Positions 25,801 to 39,299 of a stretch of 64,000 nucleotides of DNA are shown piece after piece (the first letter of the stretch is position 1; each line of letters opens with the position of its first letter). Origin of the DNA: Gymnogyps californianus. Its lineage: Eukaryota > Chordata > Aves > Accipitriformes > Cathartidae. The notes below the pieces were generated by a model. The model searched no databases. It was given only the letters and a program-made list of their open reading frames with translations, and was not told where the DNA came from. The stretch spans positions 7,601,501-7,665,500 of the forward strand of contig NC_059476.1 in NCBI RefSeq assembly GCF_018139145.2. Reading direction: 5' to 3'. The position numbers and the translations under genes were made by a program.

Positions 25801-28800
25801 CCTTTCAAACTGTTGACTGAATGGTTAGTTTTATTCCAAACCTTTACAAAAACTAATGAAATTACCCTTCACCTATCTTTGAGGATTAGCATTAATGCTC
25901 AGAACAAACTGCATGACTACTAATCTCTTAATGTCCCTAAAGATATGTACAAAATGAAACTTATAAATAATAAATGAAACCCAACTTTTTCTAGAAATAC
26001 TAAGTCATCCTGCTCTTTCCCTCTCTCTCTGTGAGAGTTGTGTGCTCTTGTGTGAGGTTGGGCTGATATAGGGAGTTGGAGAAAGGTGCCTTTGAGCACG
26101 GAAGTTAATGAGCTCCATGCTTTGGGCCTCCACCATTTTTTTCCTCTAAAAATACTGCCTTTTCTTTCTACAGCAGCATGTTTAGATCTAAACATCTTCA
26201 GCCTCTCCCCCCTCTCATTCCTTCATGCTCCAAATACCTGTATCACATGGGTGAGCAATGAGAGCCGGAATCCCTGAAGACACAGAGTATTTCATGCTCA
26301 GGTGGCTACGTCCTGTGGCTGCCAGAAAAGGAACACTACCACGCATGTCATGTCCTCACATCCAAATTTTCATGCAGACAAAAACCAAAATGAAAACCAG
26401 ACTTAAATTCTCTGAGTTGATGAGAAGAAATTGTTAAAATTTATCAGAATTCATTGCATGTACTACAGGCAAAAGAGTTTCCCAAGTGAGAAACCCAACT
26501 GTTATTCTCTTAGTTGGAACGCAAAACCAGTATTTTTCTAAATGATGATACTGCAGGGATTAGTCACTCTGATTTTCCAGTGCCTTCAGTGCACCCACTA
26601 CACTTCCACCCCTGCTTATAGAGACTCATACATGCATACTTGAGGATTTTAGTATCTGCTTTTAAAGAAAGATGTGCTTTTTAGGCTGTAGAAAATTACA
26701 GATTTTGAATTTAATAGTTAGAGATTTCCCAGGAGAGCTGATGTCTGACCTCCATCCCTGGGGTGTTTGTCTGCTCAACAAGCACACCTGAAGTGTATTT
26801 ATCGCACTTGCACATATTTTAGAGTATGGCAGGCACAGAAAATACATAACTAACTGTTTCTGAAAGACTGTGGCAGCATCACTTTGAACTGATTGTAATG
26901 ATCCATTTTGAGACAGACCTGGATCTGCTGAAATTTGCTTACATTTTCAAGCCTCTGTCATTGCAGGCCTGACACAGTCTGCCCAAGGGTTCTTCCCAGG
27001 TCATTATTTGATTCACATTTTCTCTATTTCTAAGAAATCTTCACTCAAGGAAATGTTTCACGCCAAAGATTTTGTCCTCTTCAAGGCCTAACTCATGGAA
27101 GACTGAGATTCAAATCCAAAAAGATCCTTAGTTACCAAATTGCCTAAGACTCATGCACTTACTTACTTTTTTTTCACTGAGCCCTCACAGCAAAAATTGG
27201 AAATCTAAACTAGGCATTTAGGCTTCACATCCAAAGCAAAAACAGAATTACATGCCTTGCAGAGGGAATGCACAAAAACAGTAAGCCAAGTGGTGAGCTG
27301 CTGGAGTTGGCAAAAGAGGCATGAGTTTATCCTAAATCCTTCCCTGTGCCAAGGGGGAAGGACACTTTCCCATCACTGTCAACGACAGTGATCGCATCAC
27401 CGCCTTATTTTGGGGAGGCTGCTCCAAGTAGGTAAGAGTAGGGTGTCATCATCATCTTGCTCCCTCTAAAATCAACAGCCCCCACTACATTTGATATTTA
27501 GGTCTAGTGGGTCAATTCTCTCAGATGACAAATGTGGAGAAACACCTAACCTATGGATCCCAGTTGAGCCTGGACATTAGCTGAGGACTGGCAAAAATCA
27601 GTATTCTGTGCGTGTAGTAAAGCAGAATTTTTTGAACACCGGCAACTGATACTACATAGACATCCACAGGAGTTGATATTACTTGAAAGTTAGGCAATAG
27701 TGGTATGACGATACAAGATTGTTTCACTCCTCAAGAAAATTTGGTTCCTTTGATTCTGCAAATGTAACCATGGGATGAGAAAACACTAGTGCTACTGGTT
27801 CAGACCTAGGTTTCCAACAGAGCCTGTCCCAAAATCTCATTTGCTTTCAGCTGTATTTGGACACTTAACTTAAGGCCTCAGAAGCCTAAAACCCTGTTGA
27901 GTAGGGTTTGTATAAACTGTTATAAGAAAATTATATTTATTCATGATAGAAGAGCATACTTTGTGGATAACATTGTATGCTCATACAAAGTACATATATC
28001 AGAAAGTCATGAAACGTTTTTTAAAAATACTTCCCAAGCGAACATTACTGCTTGAAAGCCAAATAGTGATTCTGTTAAAATAAAGCAGACCTATTTCTGA
28101 AAGTCATAAGACTCCCATAGGCGTCGAGTAGAGCTTTAAGGACTCAGAACCCAGAAAAGCAACAGCACTTATTTTTATGCTCATAATTTTACAGTGGCCG
28201 AATGTACAGTTTTCTAACTTTAAAAAAATGCATAAATTAATAATACAAAATAAAAATAGTATGATCCAAATTACCTCAAGGCTGAGATACCATGTGCCTA
28301 ATTTCAGCCCAATTTTCATGGCTGTGTTATCTGAGCCTCCATATTTATAATGGAACTACTGACAACCCTTTTTCCATAAGGAGACCCTCCTGCTTTAAGA
28401 CCAATATAAATATAGTTGGACAAATTCGGTATGCAGGAAAACAAATATCAATAAAGATTTTGATACACAGAATAATATAGAAATGACAACATATTTTTGA
28501 CTCTGTACAAAGACATGCATTCATCTGTAAATGATTACATTTCTATCATCTGTGGCAGAATGGTAGTGTGGGGCATATCAATCTCACCTTCAAAAGATAT
28601 TCTTTCGTTCTACAAAAAAATGCCGGCAAGCACAGGAAACTTCAATCAATGCCTTATATTCGAAAACTATGACACTGTCAAACTGGTGTCATTAAAGCTA
28701 ACTAACCATATTAAACGAATATTAAAATATAGGTTTCTTTGCATAACATAATGAGTAAAACTGCTTTTAAGTTTTTCCCTATGCTTTGAGGTGTAGGTGG

Positions 28801-29824
28801 CATTTTCATTCCAAAACTTTGAAGTCAGAACAAAATGTACAGGTAGAGGGTACTAGATCAAATAATAATCAACTTCAAAAAGCATTTTGGCTGTTAGATG
28901 TCCCAAGGCTAATTTCCTCTAGACATTTTAAATGTAAATGTCTAAACTCATTTAAAAATTGTAAATTGGTCTAGGTTCAATCAAAAACCATCCTGACACA
29001 GAACAGGGAGACTGGGCTAATTGTCATTTGTTTGTCAAATGAATTCCATTTGGAAAGCAATGAAACCTCCAAGCTAATTCTTTTAAGGTGAGCTGGTAGT
29101 TGTATTATCAGTTAAATGCAGTAAAATGGATAATCACATGATGATAATGAAAACTGAACCTATGTTAGCACTCAGGCTTAGTCTGCCACAGGGCATATAG
29201 TGATGGAACTTAAGTACTGTAATGTTCCATTGGGCACAATGGCACCAAGTCTGCTCTTTAGCCTTACAGACACTTTCTTTGCATTTTAAAAAACTTTATC
29301 AAAGCACCGTGGCAATGTAGAAAATGTCAAAGTGAAATGCACTGTAGGCAAATTGAGATTTCATTAAGTTTAAATTTATTGCTTTTGACTGATGTATTAC
29401 CATGCTTGTTAAGAACCAGTAATTTGGAATATCTGCCTGCCTGGTAAAATAGCTTTGTCTCCTTGTGTAATACTTTATATGGACTTTGAAAGACCACAGT
29501 AATTCAAAAAAAGTGTGGGTTATTTTATTTTTCTAAAGAACAATTTCAAATATTTTAAGGTCCCTGACCTAGTGGATCAACAGACTTACGCATGTGTCCC
29601 AAGTGTGTTGTTGGTGCACTCAGTAGAAAATTACAGCGCTAATATGCTATTTTTTTGCCTTGGTATAACATTGCACTTGCTGACAACAGAACCTTGGGAA
29701 GCACTTAACAATTCTGCTTGTTCTGCCACTCTCTGAACATTTATATTGGAAATAAATGAAAGTGCTTGTGAGAGATAAGGAATCCAACAAACTGGTGGGA
29801 GACTGTGTGCAGATGCATACTTTT
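16831..29824. other. Very long unique stretch, no gene recognised
   Basis: Thirteen kilobases without a gene or confident repeat. Frames of 60-118 codons occur on both strands, often overlapping, and none translates to a family I recognise. The interval at about 20530-20790 is rich in tttcattgaaaa-like words and may be an old DNA-transposon relic, but I cannot name it. A perfect 9-bp hairpin lies at 27372-27392. T-runs occur near 17287. A GC-richer patch lies at about 17080-17220. Confidence 0.65.
27372..27392. other. Perfect short hairpin
   Basis: The arms atcactgtc and gacagtgat are exact reverse complements separated by the three bases aac. The structure is only 21 bases long. It is too short to be a microRNA precursor and no T-run follows. 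Probably a chance inverted repeat. Confidence 0.6.
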
Positions 29825-29849
29825 TTATATATATATACATACACACATA
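29821..29849. repeat. T-run and (TA)/(CA) microsatellite
   Basis: Six Ts, then TA dinucleotides to about 29837, then mixed CA units. Ordinary simple repeat. Confidence 0.85.
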
Positions 29850-32800
29850 AATTGTGCGTATACATGAGTTTGTGCATAGGTATATAAACAAACAAAGCAG
29901 AGATACAGCTGTATCTGTGTCCCAGCAGAACATGTACAGGTATTCTCTGCATTGCACAGTATATACGTTGTTTAGTTTGCAGGCTTCAGCTATGGCAAAA
30001 GCTACATTTGAGATGTTGAAATAAGATCTCTTAATGTACTCTGGTGCTTTTCTCACCTTCAGGAAAGGATTGAATCAATAGTGTAGGACTAGCACAATTT
30101 CTGACTGATGAGGAAGGTTAGGCCTTCAGGAACAGATTACTGCCCTTAGAGAGAGACCTGGATTGAATTTACTATATTCCAGATATATTTATTTACACTA
30201 GGTGCCAGGGTTTTATGGCAGAAGTGACAAAGTTTGTGAAACCCAGGAATGCATTATCATGTTATCTGGTATCTTAGATGGACAGTCAATATGAACAGAC
30301 TGTAGACACACCTGTCCCAGTATCCAGTTCACCAAGTAATGAAATGGAAACAATAAAAGTCTTTGAACAAACAACAGACATTTGAGTCTTTGGGTTTAAA
30401 CAAGAGGATTGTAGAATTCAAATGGGTTTCCTCTAGTGCTGCCAAGGCAGCCATATCTGCATTGGTGCCAGCACCGAGAGTCACACAACAAAGCTCGACT
30501 TGTGTCTGCTCATGTGTTTTCATTCTGCAGAGTATGGATATATGTACTTCTTCTTGGGGTGGAGGTGGGGGCGAGGGAAAGAAGAGAGTTTTAAATTATA
30601 CCTATTTTACCTACACTTGCAATGAAACTTTCAGTTGAAAACTGAGGAGAAAGTGATGTGTGGGATTCTATGAATTTAAACTGCATTTTGTTTTTACTAT
30701 TTAAAATTAACATTCTGAAGATTAGGGCAGTTGGTGTGAATTAACTGAATGAAGACATTTGTCAGCAGAAATAACCTGCTTCCCTCCACCCCAGTATTCA
30801 GCTTCTCTCAAACACTCCCTGCCTGTGACTGCAGATTTACCAAAGCTGGACACAGCTGCATCTGCTGAGCCATAGCTCAAATTCACCTAAAAGAGATTTT
30901 CAGCAGGGGCACTCACCCCTCTTTCCAGTGGAAGCTCCAAAGGCTTCCCTCTTGTGCTCCTCCAAGGGACAGTGTGCCAAAGGGGTCACACAAGAGGGTC
31001 TTCTGTCACCAGCGGTGTCCAGCCTGAGCAGGGGGCTCCCAGACCCAGAAGAGATCCACATGCACTACAAAGTCCTGAGAGAAAAGGGATCCCACTGAAG
31101 GTGGGTGCAAATCTCAAAACCTACTTAAAAATAAAGGCTTTCTAGTTTTGTTCTTGCACATTGTACAAAGGCTACACCAACTCTCAATAAGAAGGGTGCA
31201 GAGTCAAAGTAGGAGCTAAGGTAAAGCTTTTTATTTGATAAAACATCTGGTTTTTTGCTTTAAGACACGTATGTGCAGCTCCCTTTGAAGTCCAGAAGAG
31301 CTATACAAGTCTACACTTGAGGGCAGAATTTGGCCCAATGTGATAACACAGGAGCTTGTAATCTGAAAAAGAAGTGTATTTATTACATTTTAAAGAATTT
31401 GCGGGTTAACTCAAATTAGCCAGGAAGGACTAACCCCTCTGAATAATTCTCCCTCTCTTCACACACTTCAGAACACTGTAAGAATTACAACTAAACCCCA
31501 CCTTTCTGCTTTCTTTTAAGGCATTGGACAAAATTTGCATTTTGGAGTAAGCCACTAGCTGGAGCTAAAGACCTGTAGAGCAAATTCAAAGGAAAAAAGA
31601 AAGGAAGGGGGGAAATCCACAAGGCTGAGGAGAAATCCAGACTTTTTGAGGCAGGCCTGGAACAGGTTTTTGATTGAGTTGTGGATACTGGCTGTCATCT
31701 GTTAGAAGGACAGAAAGATCAACCTAAAAAATGAAAACATCTGTATGCTTCAGCTGATGGCTAGCTGAACTAAACTGGAGCAAAGTCTGATATTTAACAG
31801 CAGAATGAATCAAAACAAACATATTGAAAAGAGTTTTTTAAAAGCACCCAAAGGAGCAGTGAAACAATGAAAGAAAGGAAAAGCTGAGATACTAAAGAAG
31901 TAATTAAAGGCAGAAATTAATTGTTAGGTAGTGTTTGGAATTGAAAGGGAATTACCTAGAAATACAGAAAGCACCTAACAAACCCTCTGACCCATTTACT
32001 TTTAATTACTGATATTGCAAAGGCTCTTCAATATGCAGTTGTTTAAACATCATCTGGGAAGATGCTTTCAAGCGAGCAGAAGAAAAGGTCCCTTTTTGTA
32101 GATATATATCAATTTATCTGTGGCAATCAGATACAATATATCAGGTGGGAACTGAGCACTCCCTGGTTTTGAAGGGTCAAAGTAAAACAGAGAAACACAA
32201 AGAAAATTCTGCATATTCTCCTAGTTCAGTGGCACATACACAGGATTTGATCTTCCCATGTAACGCGCGGCACTGAGATGAGTTCGGTGAAAATGACAAT
32301 CGCTCTGAATCATACAGCTGCAAGCAAAATGTATTGCAATTTTTCAAAACCTTTCAAAACATCACCAAATAAATGCCTAACTTGCCAAACAGGATGAAAA
32401 GGGCCAGCTTTCCCTGTAGGCTTCCACAGAGGAAAAACGGGAGTAAAATGCTACTAGGGAGAAAGTAAACATTTCTTAAGTTTCTATTTGTGCCTTTTGT
32501 ACACTCAGTTGCAGCAGAGACCGAGACTGGCAGGCAGGGCATTACATCTGGGGTAAGCATGTATATGCATAAGTTGAATGTTTCCAGAAGGGTTACACAT
32601 GTCATACTAATATCATGCCGTCCTTGCCATGATTCAACAAAACACTAAAATATATGAATGCAGATTTAAACACTTGCTTAAGAGCTTTCCTGGAGCTGGC
32701 TGATAACTGCTTGTTAGTCTCAAGCGAGGTATTGAATGTTTGACTTACTTAGTATATGGAGGCATTTGTTTTCCACAGTAAATTTAGCTTCCAGAGGGTC

Positions 32801-35800
32801 ACATATGTGTCACAGAAATGGCCGTGTTAATTTCCCCATCATGATGATTTTCCTAATTGAAATAAATCCTGTTCTTTGACCAACTGGTATTTACTGGATT
32901 CCTAGACCCAGTTTGCATAGGCAGCATCCACATCAGCAGCGAATGCAGCTCCCAGCTTTCAGCAGGTGCTAGTAAGACATTCTGCTCTTTGAGCAGTGGT
33001 GGCACGTTGTTTTGAACCAGCCGTGTATGACTAGCTATTGTCATCCATCTGCTTTAAGGGATCAGTTTTGTTGCTGTCCCACTATAGAACTGACTTGAAT
33101 AGTTTTTCTCTGTGTGTGATCCAGCCAGAGACAACTCTCAGCTTTCCTGGGGATATATTTTATATGACATTCTCCTAAGGTTATGCTGTTCTGAAATTCT
33201 TAGAAGTACATTTTTTTTTTCCTTTTCTCCTAGGATAACAAAAAAAATCCCCAAAGCTGCAAAAGCACACCTTGAAATTAATAGACTTGATGGGTTTTAT
33301 GTACACAAGTATACCATATCTATTTATTTCAAACACTGCATTCACAATATCTAATTATACTGAATGTGACATATTCTTTTAATAATTTTAATATGCAATT
33401 TAATGATCTTCTAATATACACTCTTTCTTGATTCATAGCACTGACTCCATTAAGCACAGATCTCTACTATACCTTGAACTGGACCTTTCATTTCACTCTT
33501 TAAATTTAAACAGAGCTGCTTTCACATGTGAACATGAGACTTTCTTTCCTGACTCAGGATAGGGTTTTTTTTAAAAGCAATTTCCACTCAACTCTTTCCC
33601 AAACCAATAGCCTGCAGACATTGTAAACAACTACATTTTCTCAACAATACTGCAATTCTGAGCATTTATCCTTTTCTTTGAATTGTACGAAAAAACTTTG
33701 AGTCAACACCACCTTCAGAACTCTTTTACAGCACTATGCCAAGTGCATTTACATGCTGCTCCATAGGATCCAGAGAGAAATTGCATTGTTTCACTGCTCT
33801 AGGCAGCATTGCAAATGAAGCTTTTACATTGATACACTTAATGATTCAGAAAAGTTTCCTTCTGGGACACTTTGTGATGTCTGTCATTAAGTTCTGAAGA
33901 TCAAGATAGAGTAAGACATAAGAAACATAAAGAACTCTGTGTATTCTTATGTATGTTCTACTTGGACGAGTGTTTGAAAAATTCAGCCAGGAAAAGTACA
34001 ATATCCCTGAAGTAGTGACTGCCTTTATTCTATTGCACACACACTTTAAACAGTCCTGTATCAGCCTGAATTTAGAATGGAGCAGTGCAGACTCAGGCTT
34101 ACTTGAGGCCAAAACCTTCTCTAGTAACGAGATTTAAAGAGCTGAGCTGCAAGCTGAGAAATTTAGAGAGCAGGTAAGCTGAAAGGAAGGAGCCTTGCCT
34201 GCAAGACCAAGGAAAACACACAGTGACTCCATTTCCCTATGCCGCCCTATGCACCCTTGCGTGAATTCAGAGTCCATGGGCAGTTGTGCTATACCTGATC
34301 CTAACTCTCTTGTATATTATCCTATATAATTTCCTAGAAAGGAGAGGCACAATTCTTTTAAGCTCTCCCCTTGTGAATCTTGTCACACCGATACCATGGC
34401 CTCGGGACTCTTTGGAGTACGGATGGGAGATGACACAATGGAAGAAGAGAGTTGTGCTGCACAGAAAAGCAGCATATCATGCAAGAAAAGCAGATGAGGA
34501 GCAAACCCGTAAGCATGATGTTTGTTTTGGAGTGGAGAAGCAGCAGAGGATTCAAAGGCACTCGGCACAGCATGTAAACGAACACTGAGGGCTGGCTGGC
34601 CAGGGAGTGCCTCTCGGTAATACTGTATCGCGTGTATCCGTAAGAAATCGCACCTATCATACAAAGACATTTGAGTCATTTACATAGCCTCATCAGCAGT
34701 GCGAAATGGCTCCTTGTGGAGTCAGACATTTGGAAACAGATAAAGCCCGTAAAGAATGCTTCTTTTCTCCCTAAGAGATTAATGTAGATGTGAACACATT
34801 AGCGCTGTTTAAGGAAGAGTATTCTCTTTGACAGATAACTGGGATTGGGAATATTAGATTACCAAATAATGGACCTTTTAAATTCTGTCATCATTACTTA
34901 TCAGGTACATTAGTTTAAAACCTGCAATTTTGAACTTAGCATTATTGAGCTTTTGAAAGATTAAATTACTGAGCTTTTGTTTGTGAATGGCTCTGTGAAA
35001 TTTCCTGAAAAGGATAGTCCTCATCCTTCATTGTGTAAGCGTGAATGCCAAATAACATACTTTATTGATATTTACAGACATACAAATGATAGGACTAATG
35101 CACCTTAATGTCTGTCTCCCTGAGTGAAAAGGCAGAGCGTTGTTAGATAATATGGTGCACTGTATCTCTTTTGTAAACCCGTTTGGAAGAGTTAGTCTTT
35201 ACGCCCCCCCTTCCCTTCCTGCAAACCTTATTCTCACAAGTAGCTTCTCATAGGCAGGCTTGCAGTACTGGCTTCCTTCTAAGGGTCGCTTTCTTTTACT
35301 CATTAGGTAGATCAAAAAATACATAACTTCAAGTTACAGAGATAGCTTGCATGTATAGGTTAGCAAGAGAGCCATTCATGTCCAATACATTAAAAAATCA
35401 GCTATTTATAAGCACATCCACAATTGCATTAGGTAGGGAGAATAAAGCCTCACATTCATTAGGTGGTCAGTCTCAGTCAAGTGTTTAGGAAAAAAATACC
35501 CTGCTGTGTTGTTAAGTCTCCCGGCTGCCTGCTAAGCATTTTTCTCAGTGGCTTCAGGAACAGGGCAATTCTGCGAGATTCTAGTTCTGTTCTAACAGCC
35601 ATCGCAGGGTACTTGACCACTCTGATGATACAGGTACTATCCGTACCCTGGACGTGGCAATCTGTGACCTTCTTCCTCTTCCTCATACTGAATTGTGAGA
35701 TTGAGTCTTCACGGCAGGATTTTCAAAGCTGAATAAGGAAGTTTATCTCACAAATCCCTTAGACATATAATGCAAATTGGGCATTTTCCTTATACCAACA

Positions 35801-37273
35801 CCTTTGAAAACTCCCACCGAGTTTCTCAAAGTTGTGTAGTGAGAGCAAGACTTTTTATTTTGTCAAACTTTTCCAACTTTTTAAGAAGTCAATATAGTAG
35901 TGAGCCAACGAATATGAAGACTGATAAGCTACAGCCATGAAATGCAAAAGGAACATATTTGTGAGAATATATGTTTGTTTAATGAGGCAGGTTCAAATTA
36001 TGCTCATAAAACAAAATCAGAGAAAAAGAAAAGATATACTGTAAATATCCCTGACTCTCCATTAGACCCCAAACGTAGGTACCGCCTATGCCCTAACAAC
36101 TCAAAACACTTGGAAACAGTTTAAAATATATTTTGTTTTAGTTGTTCAGTTTTTATGTTGTTTTTTTTTTTATAAATTACCATGTTTTTTCTTGCCTCTG
36201 AGATAAAACCTGTTATATTTGGGAGCCAGACTTCAAATAGATGAATGTTCTGTATATGTTAAAAGAACGAAAATTATTTCAAAACCAAAGTCTCTTCTTC
36301 TGAATGATGCTTTCTTCCCTCTTCCCCCACAAATGAAATTTACTTTCAATTCAGATGCAAAAAACTGGACATCTATTCAACATATCAATTCAGCTAACAG
36401 TGAGGAGCATACTCTATCTACAATATTCATGAATTGCTTATCAGGCCAAGCTTAAAAGCCTTCCAAACTCTTGTATGTTCTTAGGTGTCTTTGACACAGA
36501 GAGAAGCTTCATTGTTACACTTGGATACTTGTAAGACTCGCAAGGTGTCACACAATCATCAAAAAAAGCAACCGGGTTACTCATAAAAAATTAGTTTCAT
36601 TCTCTCCTCAAAATGGTATTACTCTTTTTAGCACTCATTGAGAGAGGGAAGGATCAAAATAATATACTTGAACTTATTTTTAATTTAGAGCAATTATGTT
36701 GAATTTCACCTAAGTTGCTCCAAGTATAATTTGAGTCACAGAAAAAAGACATTCTTTTCTACAGATTTGAACTGCATTAGCTATTTATTGGGCTCCTAAA
36801 TCATTGACTGTACATCACTCTGTACTGGTACATTTTAAAAGATACTAAGCATGTGCAAACAAAGGAAAAAATAATCAAGCCAAAATGATTATACTGATTT
36901 ATCGGCCCCAAATTAACAAAGCTATTGATAAGAAGCCAGACTATGAAGCTGGAGTGCATCATCTTTCTGTATGACATAGGGGTTATGGGTGCTTTAACAG
37001 ATTTGTCCAAAATGAAATGAGTCAATATGGCTCATTCCAGCCAAGGCTAACATCTGCTTTTGTATTTGAGGAGCAATGTGACTCGGAGACCCACAAATGC
37101 TTTTCTTGCCTTTACAAGCTCTTTTCATTATGCTAAAAGCTCATTACCATTTTAATTTCTAGATCATGATTCTCATTAATTGCTACTAAAAAAAAAGCTT
37201 AAGGTTTGAGCTGTGTGTAGTGCTAGAGAGCTTGCATGAGCATCAAGATGGGTTCTTTCCACAGAGTACGGGA
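29850..37273. other. Long unique stretch, no gene recognised
   Basis: No gene or confident repeat. A G-rich patch at 30556-30577 has three runs of three or more G. A GC-richer interval lies at about 30770-31100. The AT-rich text at about 34680-35110 has the look of conserved noncoding sequence, but nothing here proves it. A 141-codon minus-strand frame at 29631-30056 crosses the TA/CA simple repeat and is almost certainly not a gene. Confidence 0.65.
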
Positions 37274-37345
37274 AAGTACTCAGTGGCTCAGCTGATTAGT
37301 ATACTGGACTATACAGAACCCCAAGATAAGGGTGATAAAACTACT
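37274..37345 (+). repeat. tRNA-like relic, possibly head of a SINE
   Basis: The words tggctcagctga (37284-37295) fit the internal A box of tRNA genes. They are followed by an actggact anticodon-stem-like segment (37303-37310) and aagataagggtgat, in the place where tRNA-derived SINEs carry the run up to the B box. The B box itself is not intact (gataaaactac instead of ggttcgaatcc-like text), and the stems do not pair well. It is therefore not a working tRNA. It may be a decayed tRNA-derived SINE or a chance likeness. Confidence 0.35.
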
Positions 37346-38442
37346 TCCTCTCTGAGCAGTTGTTCATGAGGATTTTTGCACCTTCCTCTAAAGACACAGT
37401 TAGAAATGGATCCTAAGATCCATCATAAGATCATAAGATCAGTTAGCTGAAACCAGTTTTCTCTGGTATCCTCCTTAGAGGGATGAGGTCTCAGTCCCAC
37501 TGGTGGTGAATGTCTTCAACTTACAAGCAAGCAGAACTGTTTGAAATGAAACATTTTCTGTTCAAGATGAATGGGAAAATATGCAAACTCCTCAACATGA
37601 TCTTATTCAAATGTACAGAAACCTGTTTAAAGAGCACATGCTTGTAAGCATCATACTTCTACCATCCCAGAACAGTTTTTTAAGCATTTCAAGCAATATT
37701 CTGTTGTCATGTACAATGCCACAAACACCCAGTACCATTTACACAGGCTAAAAGACAAGGTCATCTCCTACCCAGTGGGATTTCACAATACTCCAGTGAA
37801 AACAATGTGAAAGTAAGGAAAGCCAGCTTTTCATTGCTGTCCCTCCTTCGACCTCCTCCTCTTCCACTCCTACAAATCTTTACATAAAGAACTGATCAAA
37901 TGAAGTCTTTAACCTGAGGTCAGCTGCACACTGTCCTTGCAATGCCTAGCAGCCAAAGCCTTTGGCTACAGTCAGAATGTGTTATGTTACACGGTGGGCA
38001 CCTCATACGAACAGCACTGATGCTATAGTTATGTGTAAGGCACTAGCAATGTTATTTACATCTATTAATAAAGAGTCAGTCAGATAACGAACCACAAATG
38101 TGCTTTAGTTTAGGACACAGAAGAGAAAGATTACATACTAATAGCAACAGCCAGGAAAGAAACATGATAGGCAGGGACAAAGAAGAGTAAACAAGAGAGA
38201 CAGAATTTGAAAATGGCAAAGATGCAAGCAAATATTTGTGCAGGCTAGCTAATGACAACCTACCTTCGCAGTGCCTGGGGCACGTGGCCCTTAAGAAGGA
38301 CCCTAAGCCCCATCCTGTCTGTCTCTCAAGGGGAACAGGCCTAGCCAGCTAGAAAATGGCCTCGTACTTTGGGGAAGAGCAGATATTTCTCAGAAACGTG
38401 GTTCAGAGTGGAGTCCTCAAAGAGACACTGGAGGCACTTGAG
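37346..38442. other. Unique DNA, no gene recognised
   Basis: Nothing gene-like is seen. A pair of adjoining ataagatc words lies at 37425-37440, and a pyrimidine-rich tract at about 37843-37875. The part 38270-38400 is richer in GC without a known cause. Confidence 0.7.
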
Positions 38443-38537
38443 ATTGTTAAATACAAAAACTTAAAAGCGTAGCTGCTAGGGTGCTGCACCGGATAGAAGC
38501 CTCTGCGGTGAATTTTGAGGGAGCAGAAACGTTGACA
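38443..38537 (+). repeat. Direct repeat A, copy 1 (unknown family)
   Basis: A 95-base segment that recurs 763 bases downstream at 39206-39299. Over the last 77 bases (38461-38537) the copies differ at seven positions, all transitions. The first 18 bases agree more loosely and include a one-base length difference. This copy keeps CpG at three places (ccgg, gcgg, acgt) where copy 2 has TpG. The orientation is given only relative to copy 2. It encodes nothing recognisable. Confidence 0.95.
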
Positions 38538-39205
38538 CAGCTTCCCTGAAGTATTTGTATTTTGTTAGGTGTAGAATTAAAATCCAGCTAAACAGAAATA
38601 CTCCACTTGAAAAAATAAAGTTCATATAAGTTCAGGCCTCAAATGCCTGTGTTTAAAGCTCAGGTAAATGTGAAGGCAAAAATGGAGCAAACGTTATTGG
38701 AAGACAAGATGCAAATTACGGAGTCTAATCTCTCTGCAGTGATCGGCACACTCACTTTATCTGGTTTCCATCTGTCATCTGAGCTTCAAGTTTACAGGCA
38801 ATGTACTGTCTGTCCTGAAATCTACATCACTGATGAGGCATTCAGTTTTCTGTAGTAGAGAGTCTCCTCTATGGAGATAACTGGTCTTTTTACTTGGGGA
38901 AACAGGTAAGGGAATTTATTCACAAACACACTGGAAAACTGAAAGCTTTTCTGTCTGTCTTTGCTTTTCAAAAAATATCGCATTTGCAAAATTTTCTCCT
39001 CGAATGGTCTGGGAATACAGTTTCCAAGTTCAGAAAAAATGTTTTTGACTAAACAGAGTTTGTTTCAGATGGTGGTGAAAAGAGCACTGTGAATGGAGCT
39101 AAATGGAATTAAAAAGACCATTAGATTGATAGTCTTTTCCAACTAGTTTTCCTATAAGTTTTTTTGCTGGTAGTTCATAAAACTCACTTTTAAAGAGTCT
39201 ATTGT
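38538..39205. other. Spacer between the two direct repeats
   Basis: This interval of 668 bases separates the 95-bp repeats. It contains a 70-codon frame at 38643-38855 with no recognised domain, and ends in an A-rich run. It does not resemble the DNA just outside the pair, so the arrangement is not a simple tandem duplication of a longer unit. Confidence 0.6.
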
Positions 39206-39299
39206 ATTGTTAAAGAAAAAAATTAAAAGCGTAGCTGCTAGGGTGCTGTGCTGGACAGAAGTCTCTGTGGTGAATTTTGAGGGAGCAGAAATGTTGACA
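39206..39299 (+). repeat. Direct repeat A, copy 2 (unknown family)
   Basis: This is the second copy of the repeat at 38443-38537, same orientation, 70 of 77 bases identical in the aligned core (39223-39299). Where copy 1 has CpG this copy has TpG, so this one has decayed more at those places. Similarity ends sharply after ttgaca on the right and fades on the left in an A-rich run. Confidence 0.95.

Noticed and set aside
27372..27392. Perfect hairpin considered as terminator or microRNA precursor
   Set aside because: Too short for a microRNA precursor (arms of 9), no T-run after it, and Rho-independent terminators do not apply to a vertebrate genome.
29631..30056. 141-codon minus-strand frame
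   Set aside because: It crosses a TA/CA microsatellite that gives a tyrosine/isoleucine-rich stretch, a common source of false frames.
30556..30577. Possible G-quadruplex
   Set aside because: Only three runs of at least three Gs are present; the standard four-run pattern is not met.
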